16,747 nucleotides of DNA from assembly GCA_030152675.1 (NCBI GenBank), contig JASLIY010000038.1, forward strand, positions 1-16,747, in the 5' to 3' direction. The translations under genes and the position numbers were made by a program. The notes below the pieces were generated by a model. It was given only the letters and a program-made list of their open reading frames with translations, did no database searches and was not told where the DNA came from. Positions 1 to 7,824 of the stretch are shown here, in pieces. Position 1 is the stretch's first letter. The number at the start of each line of letters is the position of its first letter. The stretch is from Acinetobacter sp. Its GTDB lineage: Bacteria > Pseudomonadota > Gammaproteobacteria > Pseudomonadales > Moraxellaceae.

Positions 1-544
1 CGCCAATATTGCGGATCTGATGGATCGTCAATTGGCACAGTTGGTCGATCATAAAATGAATCATGGTCTGCCTCGCAATCTGACTGGGGCAAAAGATGCT
101 CGTCTGCCGCTCAATCATGGCTTTAAAGCGGTACAAATCGGCGTATCGGCATGGACGGCGGAGGCTTTGAAACAGACCTTGGCGGCTTCGATCTTTTCGC
201 GTTCAACCGAATGCCATAACCAAGACAAAGTCAGCATGGGGACGATTGCGGCACGTGATGCATCGCGGGTGATCGTGTTGACTGAGCAGGTGATTGCGGC
301 GCTGTGCTGTGCCTCGGTACAAGCGATTCAACTCAAGGGTTTAAGTGCAAGTTTAAGTCCTGCATTGCGCGCATTCCAAGACTGGGTCTGTGTCAGCTTT
401 GACTATGTCGAAGAAGATCGTCCACTCCAACACGAGCTACAAGCCTTGGTGGATCGTTTGGAACAATTGGGCTTGATCGAGATCGCGCCCGTTGCTTTTA
501 ATACTCAACCTTCTGAGCATGAGGAACATCGCCATGTACGCTGA
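1..544 (+). CDS. Aromatic amino-acid ammonia lyase (HAL/PAL/TAL family), 5'-truncated
   Basis: This is the C-terminal part of a histidine/phenylalanine/tyrosine ammonia-lyase. The reading frame is open from base 2, so the true start lies outside the window. The LNHGF...AEAL stretch matches the family's LNSGF segment, and the NQDKVSMGTIAARDA stretch matches the NQEDHVSMG segment near the active site. The MIO-forming Ala-Ser-Gly loop would lie upstream and cannot be checked, nor can the residues that decide between Tyr, Phe and His. Lyases of this family sit in flexirubin and aryl polyene clusters, where a role in making the aromatic starter acid (for example coumarate) is assumed; that role is inferred here from context. 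The stop overlaps the thioesterase start by 11 bases, indicating one operon. Confidence 0.9.
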   Translation, partial: ANIADLMDRQLAQLVDHKMNHGLPRNLTGAKDARLPLNHGFKAVQIGVSAWTAEALKQTLAASIFSRSTECHNQDKVSMGTIAARDASRVIVLTEQVIAALCCASVQAIQLKGLSASLSPALRAFQDWVCVSFDYVEEDRPLQHELQALVDRLEQLGLIEIAPVAFNTQPSEHEEHRHVR

Positions 545-980
545 TGTCATCATTGAAGTGCCTTTTCATGATGTGGATACCATGAACGTGGTTTGGCATG
601 GTCATTATTTAAAATATTTCGAAATTGCACGTTGCAAATTGCTAGATCAATTTCACTACAACTATAACGACATGAAAGATTCGGGGTATGCGTGGCCGGT
701 CATTGAAAGCTATGTCCGTTATGTGCAAGGGATTGAGTTTCAGCAGTCGATTCGTGTGCGTGCGATCCTCAAAGAATGGGAAAATCGTCTCAAGATTGAA
801 TATCAAATCTTTGATGCGCACTCTGGCAAACGTCTCACCAAGGGCTTTAGTAGCCAAGTCGCTGTCGATATGCAAACGCGTGAGATGTGTTTTCAGTCGC
901 CTGCGGTCTTGATCGAACGTTTAGCCGCATGGTCTGAGTTTCAACCGCAGCCCTCCAAACCGTCGAGAGGTCAAGCATGA
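534..980 (+). CDS. Hot-dog acyl-CoA/ACP thioesterase (4HBT family)
   Basis: A 148-residue single hot-dog domain of the 4-hydroxybenzoyl-CoA thioesterase type. The N-terminus carries the family signature DVDTMNVVWHGHYLKYFE, with D15 at the position of the catalytic aspartate and the usual aromatic-rich helix start after it. The ATG at 534 is chosen because AGGAA (522-526) lies 8 bases upstream. An in-frame ATG at 519 and a TTG at 492 would add residues lying before the conserved domain. The gene begins inside the end of the ammonia lyase and overlaps the next gene by 4 bases (ATGA). In an aryl polyene cluster it probably hydrolyses thioester intermediates, either for release of the chain or for editing. 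The substrate cannot be read from the sequence. Confidence 0.88.
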   Translation: MYADVIIEVPFHDVDTMNVVWHGHYLKYFEIARCKLLDQFHYNYNDMKDSGYAWPVIESYVRYVQGIEFQQSIRVRAILKEWENRLKIEYQIFDAHSGKRLTKGFSSQVAVDMQTREMCFQSPAVLIERLAAWSEFQPQPSKPSRGQA

Positions 981-1744
981 AAAATTTGAGCTCAGTCGCT
1001 TTGAACGGATGCTGTCAAAGCAGTCACAACCGAAACACGCCAGATCGTCTCAGACAGCAACCTGCTAACGGTGCACAGCCGTCAGGGGCATTTTCTGCTG
1101 CTTGTGCATTGGGTACTTTGCTGCTTGTGCTGTTGGGGATGTTGATTGTGCTGCTGCCGAGCCAAGCACACAGTGCAGTGACGCCGAATAATCCGCAAGT
1201 GACGCAGATTTTTCAGCAACTTTCTGCCACGCCCATTGTGAGAGCGCAGTTTGTGCAACACAAAAAACTGGCCTCGGTGAATAAAACTTTTGTTTCTAAC
1301 GGACAGATTTTATTTTCAAAAACTCAAGGTGTGGTGTGGCAAATCAAACATCCGGTACAGGCGGATTTGGTGGTGAGCTCTAAAAAAGTGGTTCAACGCA
1401 CCCAGCGTACCTTGAGTCAAATCGAAGTACAGAACTCGCCTTATGGGGGCGTCGCCAGTATGTTTTTACAGTTGATGGCGGGGGATCAAACCGCATTGGC
1501 TAAAAACTTTGATGTGGTGTCGGTGAAATACACACCGGCGCAGTGGCAGGTTTCATTTGTACCGAAAAGTGCCTTATTTAAAAAACTTTTCTTGCGGATC
1601 GATGCGCAAGGTCAGCGTTATGTGGATCGTTTAGTGATCACAGAAAAAGACAACAACAGCACCACGATCAAATTTAGTCAACAGAGTGCTCAACCTTCAA
1701 CTTTAACAGCAGCTGAACATGCACTTTTCCAATTGGCAAAATAA
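977..1744 (+). CDS. LolA-like periplasmic lipid/lipoprotein carrier
   Basis: A 255-residue protein with a LolA-type beta fold. The segments ATPIVRAQFVQHKKL, SNGQILFSKTQGVVWQIKHP and a C-terminal LFLRIDAQGQ...VITEKDNNSTTIKF follow the spacing of the outer-membrane lipoprotein carrier family. A signal peptide is visible, with a hydrophobic core at about residues 43-61 and an AHSA cleavage site near residue 67. It is preceded by an unusually long polar leader of about 42 residues. The start at 977 is supported by GAGAGG (965-970), 6 bases upstream, and by the ATGA overlap with the thioesterase stop. LolA-like proteins encoded next to MMPL exporters are standard in aryl polyene clusters. The inferred job is to shuttle the pigment lipid through the periplasm rather than to carry general lipoproteins. 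Confidence 0.87.
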   Translation: MKNLSSVALNGCCQSSHNRNTPDRLRQQPANGAQPSGAFSAACALGTLLLVLLGMLIVLLPSQAHSAVTPNNPQVTQIFQQLSATPIVRAQFVQHKKLASVNKTFVSNGQILFSKTQGVVWQIKHPVQADLVVSSKKVVQRTQRTLSQIEVQNSPYGGVASMFLQLMAGDQTALAKNFDVVSVKYTPAQWQVSFVPKSALFKKLFLRIDAQGQRYVDRLVITEKDNNSTTIKFSQQSAQPSTLTAAEHALFQLAK

Positions 1745-4043
1745 ACTCACTGCACTTTGGTTGCTGGTGCTGCTCTTGGTTGGGGCCAGCATGCTGACCG
1801 CGTGGTTGAATAAAGATATTCATATTCAAACCAATATTTTTGCGCTATTGCCAGAAATCGAACAAGACCAAGCCTTGGCAAAGACCCAAGAACATGTCAA
1901 TCAGCAGCTGAATAACCAAGTGTTTGTGGTGATCGATGCCAAAGATCAGGCTCAACTTGAAAAAGCCACGCAGTATTTGGCAGAGCAGGTCAAGCACAGC
2001 GAACTTTGGCGACCACTTAAGCCACAACTCGACACTGAGCAGTTTGGCAAGACCTTGTATCAGCACCAAGCGGCCTTGTTGGCAGCGCAGGATATTGCTT
2101 ATCTGCAGCAGCAGGATTATGCCGCGTTGACCGAGCAAAGCCTGATGCAAATGATGACACCGGGGATGCCGATCACGGCTGAGCAACTACAACGTGATCC
2201 GTTGATGCTCTTTCCGCGTTTTGCCATGAGTCTGGCCACACAGAACACGCAGTCCAATGTTGAGATTCAACAGGGCTTTGCCACGGTGCAGGATGAGCAT
2301 GGGCTGTCACGTTTGTTGACGCTCGAGCTGACGCAGAGTCCTTATCAGATGGACTATCAAGAAAAAACCAAAGCGTGGATCGAGCAGACGGATCATCGTT
2401 TAGAAGACCTCGGCGTACAGGTGCATTGGACTGGGACGTTGATCTTTTCTAGTGATGGAACTCAGTCCGCTAAAAATGAAATCTCGACCATTGGTGTGGG
2501 ATCAGGGCTCGGTGTGCTGTTGCTGGTATGGTTTGGCTTCCGTTCTTTTAGACCGATGTTGACCGAGTTTATCGCCGTGAGTACTGGGTCCATGGTGGCT
2601 TTTGCGGTGACGCATTGGATGTTCTCTGAGATTCATCTAATGACATTGGTGTTTGGTGCCAGCTTGATCGGCGTCTGTGTGGATTTCTCATTTTACTTTA
2701 TGGCGTTGCAGTCACAACATCGACAGGTCAATGGTTTTGCAGTGCTTAAACCAGTATTGCCGAGTCTGTTGATGGGGCTGATCACCACCTTGTTGGCTTA
2801 TTTGTTTTTGACCTTTACGCCTTTTCCGGGCTTCAAGCAAATCGCAGTGTTCTCTATGGTCGGTTTAACCTCGGCATGGATCACCAGCATTTTGTTGTTA
2901 CCTCGATTGGCGCCACTAAATGCAGAGCCTGCGATTCGTCGTCTGAGTTTTGTGGGCAATCTTAGAGATCGCGTGCAGTCACGGCCACGACTCCGAGGGG
3001 GATTGATCGCCGGGATCGTGTCGATTGCTGGCGTGAGTATCTTGTTCCTTCAAGCCAATGATGATGTACGTAATCTACAAAGTATGGATCAGACGCTGAA
3101 GCAAGAAGATCACTATGTACGTACACGCTTTAACCAACAACAAAGCAGTGATTATTTCGTGGTGCAAGGCAAGACCCCGGCTGAGATGGCGCAAAACGAA
3201 CATGCCTTGATTGAAAAATTACAGCGCTTACAGGCCGAAGGGGCAGTGCAGAATTTTCAAGCCCTTGGCGTGACGATTCCCTCATTGCAGCAACAGGCTC
3301 AAAATATCCAATTATTACAACGAATCCCTGCTGAAGAACTCAATCAATATGCCGATGCTTTACAGCTAGATCGCGCAGAGGTGCTGGCATGGCAACGCAA
3401 TCTGTCTCAGCAGAGCGCATTGCGCTTACAAGACTTTGTACAACATCCCTTGGCATTCTTAGAGGTCAGTCCTACCCAACGTTTGGTGCTATTGCAGGGG
3501 GTCAGCAATATTGCATCGCTACAGGCCTTGCAGAATGACGCGCTGCATTTGGTACGGCCGGTGCAAGATTTGACAGACCTTTTCCAAGCACATCGCGTTC
3601 AGGCGCAGTATCTGTTGTTCTATGCTTGGATCAGCCTGATCGTGGGGATTGGCTTGATCTATGGGCTGCGTGGGATTTTACCTTTGGTGTTGCCGGTCAG
3701 TTTGGCCTTGCTCTCCACCTTTGCGGTTCAGGCATGGCTCGGGGTTGAAATCAATCTCTTTAGTCTGATGGCGGTGTTTTTGGTGATGGGGATCGGGGTA
3801 GATTATGCGATCTTTTATCGGCATGGACATGATCATCCGCAAGTCGTGGGCATGGCCTTGTTCTTATGCATGATGTCGACCTTATTGGGCTTTGGTTTAC
3901 TGGCTCTAAGTCAGACTTATGCGATTTATAGTTTTGGTTTAACGGTATTGTTTGGCGTTATTTTTTCTTTTACATACGCCACATTATTTACAACGGTTGA
4001 TCCTCGTGATCAGCCGCTGTTCTCAGATCAGTCGAAGAACTGA
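1719..4043 (+). CDS. MMPL/RND-family exporter of the aryl polyene cluster
   Basis: A 774-residue inner-membrane transporter with the two-fold RND/MMPL layout. One membrane segment lies near residues 9-29, then a periplasmic loop of about 220 residues, then a five-helix bundle at about 256-394. A further segment at about 427-445 is followed by a second loop to about 630 and a second bundle at about 632-760. Each bundle carries the family's acidic motif: GVCVDFSFYF (D322) and GIGVDYAIFY (D695), the likely proton-relay positions. The start overlaps the LolA gene by 26 bases with only a weak ribosome site, which suggests coupled translation. Together with the LolA-like carrier and the downstream lipoprotein it probably forms the route by which the polyene lipid leaves the inner membrane. 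The transported compound is inferred from context. Confidence 0.92.
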   Translation: MHFSNWQNKLTALWLLVLLLVGASMLTAWLNKDIHIQTNIFALLPEIEQDQALAKTQEHVNQQLNNQVFVVIDAKDQAQLEKATQYLAEQVKHSELWRPLKPQLDTEQFGKTLYQHQAALLAAQDIAYLQQQDYAALTEQSLMQMMTPGMPITAEQLQRDPLMLFPRFAMSLATQNTQSNVEIQQGFATVQDEHGLSRLLTLELTQSPYQMDYQEKTKAWIEQTDHRLEDLGVQVHWTGTLIFSSDGTQSAKNEISTIGVGSGLGVLLLVWFGFRSFRPMLTEFIAVSTGSMVAFAVTHWMFSEIHLMTLVFGASLIGVCVDFSFYFMALQSQHRQVNGFAVLKPVLPSLLMGLITTLLAYLFLTFTPFPGFKQIAVFSMVGLTSAWITSILLLPRLAPLNAEPAIRRLSFVGNLRDRVQSRPRLRGGLIAGIVSIAGVSILFLQANDDVRNLQSMDQTLKQEDHYVRTRFNQQQSSDYFVVQGKTPAEMAQNEHALIEKLQRLQAEGAVQNFQALGVTIPSLQQQAQNIQLLQRIPAEELNQYADALQLDRAEVLAWQRNLSQQSALRLQDFVQHPLAFLEVSPTQRLVLLQGVSNIASLQALQNDALHLVRPVQDLTDLFQAHRVQAQYLLFYAWISLIVGIGLIYGLRGILPLVLPVSLALLSTFAVQAWLGVEINLFSLMAVFLVMGIGVDYAIFYRHGHDHPQVVGMALFLCMMSTLLGFGLLALSQTYAIYSFGLTVLFGVIFSFTYATLFTTVDPRDQPLFSDQSKN

Positions 4044-4074
4044 CATTTTGCAAAACACTTTTTGGGGTAGTGTA

Positions 4075-5397
4075 ATGAATAATAGACAACAGACTGATGT
4101 GATCATCATTGGGGCGGGGCCATCTGGCAGTTCAGCGGCAGCATTGCTTCGGCAGAAAGGCTATGCCGTGACGGTGATTGAAAAGCAGTTATTTCCACGT
4201 TTTTCAATTGGGGAGTCGTTGCTGCCCCAGTGTATGGTATTTCTTGAAGAAGCTGGGCTGCTCGACACGGTTGAACAGCATGCTGAACAATATGCGTTTC
4301 AGTTTAAAAATGGTGCTGCGTTCTTATGTGGGGATAAGCGCAGCCACTATGATTTCACTCAGAAGTGGAGTGAAGGGCCGGGCACCACGTGGCAAATTCG
4401 CCGAGCCAACTTTGATGATCTCTTGGCCAAGCAAGCGGCAGCCTATGGTGCGGATATTCGCTTTGAGCATGAAGTGGTGGCTGTCGATGTTGAGACGGAA
4501 CATCCAATCCTGACTGTCAAAGATCCGCAAGGTGAAAGCTATCAAATTCAAGCCAAGTTTCTGCTCGATGCCAGTGGATTTGGCCGGATCTTGCCAAAGT
4601 TCTTAGACCTTGAAAGTCCTTCTGACTTTCCGGTACGCCGTGCGGTGTTTAGCCATGTTGCTGATGGGATTGCTGATGATCCAAGTTTCGATCGCAATAA
4701 GATCTTGATCACGGTACATGAAAAAGATCCACGTGCTTGGTATTGGTTGATTCCTTTTGCCGATGGGCGCAGTTCCTTTGGCGTGGTGGCAGAGCAATCA
4801 TTTTTTGATGATTACCAGTTCGATGCCAGCTTAGCCCATGATCCTGCAGCATTAACCGCCTTATTTAAACGTATCTTGGCAGATGATCCAAGCCTGTCAC
4901 AGTTAATGCGCAATGTTCAGTTTGATACGCCACATCGGAGCTTGGTCGGCTATTCGGCCGATGTAAAACTGTTGGCGCAACGCAACTTTGCACTGCTGGG
5001 CAATGCCGGTGAATTCCTCGATCCAGTTTTTTCTTCTGGTGTGACGATTGCGCTGAAGTCCTCCAGTCTGGCGGTGCCTTTGGTTGATCGTGTGCTGCAA
5101 GGTCAGTCTGTAGACTGGTTAGAAGAGTATGAGAAACCCTTGCGTAAAGGGATTTCGGTGTTTCGTGCTTATGTCGAAGCTTGGTATCAGGGCGATTTTC
5201 AAGAGGTGGTTTTTTCAACGCAGCAAAATGATAAAATTCGCCGCACGATCGCATCCTTATTGGCGGGTTATGCATGGGATGAAACCAATCCGATCTATAA
5301 AAATGCCAGACAGCGCCTTGCGACACTTGCGGAATACTGCCGTGAAAAGTCTGATCTTCAGTCCGTGCTTGCCGATGAGAAGGATGCATGCAGCTAA
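4075..5397 (+). CDS. FAD-dependent oxidoreductase of the flavin halogenase/geranylgeranyl reductase superfamily
   Basis: A 440-residue flavoprotein. The N-terminal Rossmann motif is GAGPSG (13-18), ending in the acidic VIEK (34-37). FPRFSIGESLLP (40-51) is the signature of the halogenase-like subgroup. WYWLIP (222-227) fits the WxWxIP motif of flavin-dependent halogenases, and K78 in FQFKNGAAF occupies the place of the lysine needed for halogenation in ACP- and phenol-type halogenases. GNAGEFLDPVFSSG (309-322) is the second FAD motif. The ATG at 4075 is preferred because the Rossmann fold begins 9 residues later; a longer in-frame start at 3952 would lie inside the exporter gene. It is the fifth gene of the aryl polyene cluster, 31 bases after the exporter. 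It may halogenate, hydroxylate or dehydrogenate the aryl head or chain; the sequence does not decide which. Confidence 0.9.
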   Translation: MNNRQQTDVIIIGAGPSGSSAAALLRQKGYAVTVIEKQLFPRFSIGESLLPQCMVFLEEAGLLDTVEQHAEQYAFQFKNGAAFLCGDKRSHYDFTQKWSEGPGTTWQIRRANFDDLLAKQAAAYGADIRFEHEVVAVDVETEHPILTVKDPQGESYQIQAKFLLDASGFGRILPKFLDLESPSDFPVRRAVFSHVADGIADDPSFDRNKILITVHEKDPRAWYWLIPFADGRSSFGVVAEQSFFDDYQFDASLAHDPAALTALFKRILADDPSLSQLMRNVQFDTPHRSLVGYSADVKLLAQRNFALLGNAGEFLDPVFSSGVTIALKSSSLAVPLVDRVLQGQSVDWLEEYEKPLRKGISVFRAYVEAWYQGDFQEVVFSTQQNDKIRRTIASLLAGYAWDETNPIYKNARQRLATLAEYCREKSDLQSVLADEKDACS

Positions 5398-6077
5398 TGC
5401 TTAAAAAACTCAGGTTGAAACTTGCTGCCGTTCACCGCCGTGTGTTCACAAACAACAGCGTCAAAACATCCGCACGGTGCATCATGATCGTTCAAGTGCT
5501 TGCGCTGAGTACCTTGTTACTCGGTTTAAGTGCCTGCCAAAGTATGATTCCCAAGGCCAAAGGCTTGAGCAGTCGTAGCTGGACCGCTCAAAGCTATCAA
5601 CGCCAAGACTTGGTCGAGGTGTTTTGGAAGCAACAAAGTTTTAGTTTTTTACTCTATCAGCAGCAAAGTGATCAAAACCTACAGTTGTTGGCACTGAGTC
5701 TCACAGGCCAACAATTGTTTAAACTGCAGTTTGATGGTCAGACCGTCAAGGTGGAGCAACGCATTGAGCAAATGAAGCTGTTGCCTTTTGATTTTGTTGT
5801 GCGTGATATTTTATTTGCCACCTATCCACAGTTCACTCCCCACGATGATGTGCAGATCGAGCTAAAAAAAGTGGATGCGCAAACCGATTTATTGATTCAG
5901 CAGCAGTTGGTGCTGCGTATGCAGCAGAATGCAGATAGCATCCAACTTGAAAACCTACAGGTGCCTTATCGTATGTTGTTTAGTCCAGTGTCGAATACCC
6001 TCGTCGACGAAGACTCAGAAGACATTCGCCCACAAGATGTTCGTCCAGAAGACATCCGCTTGGAAGAGAGTCCATAA
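5388..6077 (+). CDS. Outer-membrane lipoprotein, DUF3261 type
   Basis: A 229-residue lipoprotein. A hydrophobic stretch (about 33-47) ends in the lipobox LSAC, so C50 would be lipidated and the mature protein is about 180 residues. The body (KQQSFSFLLYQQQSDQNLQLLALSLTG onward, here quoted only in part by position, roughly residues 80-200) resembles the DUF3261 proteins found in aryl polyene clusters. The start at 5388 has AGAAGG (5378-5383) upstream and overlaps the flavoprotein by 10 bases; ATGs at 5397 and 5484 are possible alternatives. The tail carries three near-identical five-residue units. No aspartate follows the lipidated cysteine (CQSM), so sorting to the outer membrane is expected. 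A likely role is as receptor or anchor for the polyene delivered by the LolA-like carrier; this is inference from neighbours. Confidence 0.84.
   Translation: MQLMLKKLRLKLAAVHRRVFTNNSVKTSARCIMIVQVLALSTLLLGLSACQSMIPKAKGLSSRSWTAQSYQRQDLVEVFWKQQSFSFLLYQQQSDQNLQLLALSLTGQQLFKLQFDGQTVKVEQRIEQMKLLPFDFVVRDILFATYPQFTPHDDVQIELKKVDAQTDLLIQQQLVLRMQQNADSIQLENLQVPYRMLFSPVSNTLVDEDSEDIRPQDVRPEDIRLEESP
6018..6062 (+). repeat. Three-unit 15-base in-frame repeat at the lipoprotein C-terminus
   Basis: Three successive 15-base units encode EDIRP, QDVRP and EDIRL (residues 211-225 of the lipoprotein). The units differ at synonymous and a few non-synonymous positions, so they are diverged rather than freshly duplicated. 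The tail is highly charged and probably unstructured. Confidence 0.7.
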
Positions 6078-6079
6078 TC

Positions 6080-7363
6080 ATGTCGATCCGATCTCAGGCC
6101 ACAGAAATGCACGATGTTGCCCAAAGCGCACAGACTTCTATGCCAGTTGCAGACAGTAAGCATAAACCAACGACCAATAAGATCGCTGCGGTCGGTATTC
6201 AATGTGCCGTCAGCCTCTCTGCCGCAGGCCAGACCGCAGCACAGTTGAAACAGCAACTCAGCACTGAGGGGCATGCCTTAAGTTTAAATACTGAGTTGAT
6301 CGCTGAGAAACAGGTTTGGGTGGGTGCATACGTGCATGGCTTGATCGAAAGCGTACCCGAGGCACTGCATGCTGTGGACTCGCGCAATTTGCGTTTCGCC
6401 CTGACTGCCTTGGCCCACATCGAAACACAAATTCAGGCGGTGGTCGCAGACTTCGCACCGAGTCGTTTGGCGATCGTCGCAGGGACCTCGACCTCAGGGA
6501 TTGCAGACAATGAAGCGATCTTAAAAGCCTATTTTCAAGGTCAGCGTGATCTGGATATTTATCAGCAGAAACAAGAAATGGGCAGCTTGGCCAAAGCTTT
6601 ACAGCATTATTTGGGCTGGCGTGGGCCGAGCTATACCATTTCTACTGCATGTTCATCTAGCGCCAAAGCTTTTGCCTCTGCGCAGCGTCTGCTCAATGCG
6701 GATCTGGCCGATGCCGTGTTGGTTGTGGGGGTGGATAGCTTGAGTCAGTTGACGCTGAATGGTTTTAATAGTTTGGAAAATCTGAGTGCAGGCCGCTGTG
6801 CACCGTGTGGTGCGGCACGAGATGGCATCAATATTGGTGAGGCCGCCAGCGTATTTCTCCTGACTCAGGCCGAAGCACCGGTGATGTTGGTGGCTGCCGG
6901 TGAGTCGATGGATGCTTGGCATATCTCTGCGCCACATCCAGAAGGACGCGGTGCGAAACAAGCCATGCAAGCCGCTTTGGATCTGGCACAGTTACAGCCA
7001 CAAGACATTGACTATCTCAATCTGCATGGGACGGCCACCACACATAATGATGCGATGGAAATCGCCGCCGTGCGCGCCTTATTTCAAGATCATCCGCTAC
7101 AGCTCAGCAGTACCAAGCATCAAACAGGACATTGCTTGGGCGCAGCGGCAGCCTTGGAGGCTTTTATCTGCCACCAAGTTTTACTGGATCAAGACTGGTT
7201 GCCTTTACATCACGCTGGGCCGATCGATGCTGAGCTTGATGATCAGCACTATGTATCCCAGACCAGCACCGTGCCCCAATTACGCTATGTGATGAGCAAT
7301 TCATTTGCTTTTGGGGGCAGTAATATTAGTTTGATTTTTGGAACCCAACACGCATGCAACTAG
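6080..7363 (+). CDS. apeO: Beta-ketoacyl-ACP synthase (ApeO-like ketosynthase)
   Basis: A 427-residue thiolase-fold condensing enzyme with the full C-H-H set: C191 in STACSSSAK, H316 in LHGTATTHND and H351 in KHQTGHCLGAAA. It should therefore be an active ketosynthase, not a chain-length factor. The KS domain starts near residue 35; the first 34 residues (MSIRSQATEMHD...) are a polar extension not typical of FabB/FabF. The start lies 2 bases after the lipoprotein stop. Position as the first of a KS-DH-KR-KS run matches ApeO of the characterised APE type II PKS, which acts with a chain-length-factor partner (ApeC) that would lie outside this window. The role is chain extension of the aryl-primed polyene on ACP. 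The symbol is assigned from order and family only. Confidence 0.88.
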   Translation: MSIRSQATEMHDVAQSAQTSMPVADSKHKPTTNKIAAVGIQCAVSLSAAGQTAAQLKQQLSTEGHALSLNTELIAEKQVWVGAYVHGLIESVPEALHAVDSRNLRFALTALAHIETQIQAVVADFAPSRLAIVAGTSTSGIADNEAILKAYFQGQRDLDIYQQKQEMGSLAKALQHYLGWRGPSYTISTACSSSAKAFASAQRLLNADLADAVLVVGVDSLSQLTLNGFNSLENLSAGRCAPCGAARDGINIGEAASVFLLTQAEAPVMLVAAGESMDAWHISAPHPEGRGAKQAMQAALDLAQLQPQDIDYLNLHGTATTHNDAMEIAAVRALFQDHPLQLSSTKHQTGHCLGAAAALEAFICHQVLLDQDWLPLHHAGPIDAELDDQHYVSQTSTVPQLRYVMSNSFAFGGSNISLIFGTQHACN

Positions 7364-7767
7364 CCGCTCAAGACTTTATTCCGCACCAAGCTCCGATGGT
7401 TTTTGTGGATCATATTGTTGAATTTGGAGAAGATTTTGCTGTTGCGGAATTGTTGATTTCAACTAAACTGATGTTTTGTGAACCTCAAGGCCTCCCAACA
7501 TGGAGCAGTGTTGAGTTGATGGCGCAGACGGTGAGTAGCTTTGCTGGATTGAAGACTCATCAACTGGGGCTCAAACCCAAGATTGGGTATTTATTGGGCA
7601 CGCGCAAATTGGCCTTGCCGATGTCACATTTTGAAATCGGCACGGTGGTTCGGATTCGAGCACAGCAGCAGTATTTGCATGACGGTTTGGGGCAGTTCAG
7701 CTGTGAGATTGAGTATGCGGGCCACCAGATTACGGCGACGCTGAATGTCTATGAGCCGGTCGCTTAA
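7354..7767 (+). CDS. apeP: FabA/FabZ-like 3-hydroxyacyl-ACP dehydratase (ApeP-like)
   Basis: A 137-residue hot-dog protein. IPHQAPMVFVDHIVEF carries H11 at the catalytic histidine position of FabZ (PHRYPFLLVDRV), and SSVELMAQ carries E54 at the place of the FabZ catalytic glutamate, so both active-site residues appear present. It would remove water from 3-hydroxyacyl-ACP to leave the trans double bond that is kept in a polyene. In the characterised APE system ApeP works as a complex with a second dehydratase, ApeI, which is not seen in this window. The start overlaps the ketosynthase stop by 10 bases, consistent with coupled translation. The symbol follows cluster order. Confidence 0.86.
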   Translation: MQLAAQDFIPHQAPMVFVDHIVEFGEDFAVAELLISTKLMFCEPQGLPTWSSVELMAQTVSSFAGLKTHQLGLKPKIGYLLGTRKLALPMSHFEIGTVVRIRAQQQYLHDGLGQFSCEIEYAGHQITATLNVYEPVA

Positions 7768-7824
7768 GCGCGATCGCATTTACGAGAAATTTAAGAGCAA
7801 TAAAACATTAAATATTAGGAAGTA

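Noticed and set aside
492..533. TTG start at 492 or ATG at 519 for the thioesterase
   Set aside because: The ATG at 534 has the better spaced AGGAA and begins right at the conserved hot-dog domain; the extra residues have no family counterpart.
3952..4074. Longer start for the FAD oxidoreductase at 3952
   Set aside because: It would overlap the exporter gene by about 90 bases and add 41 residues before the FAD-binding fold, which normally lies at the very N-terminus.
4865..5389. 174-codon open frame on the minus strand
   Set aside because: It lies wholly opposite the well supported flavoprotein gene, has no recognisable domain, and its composition reads as a shadow of the coding strand.
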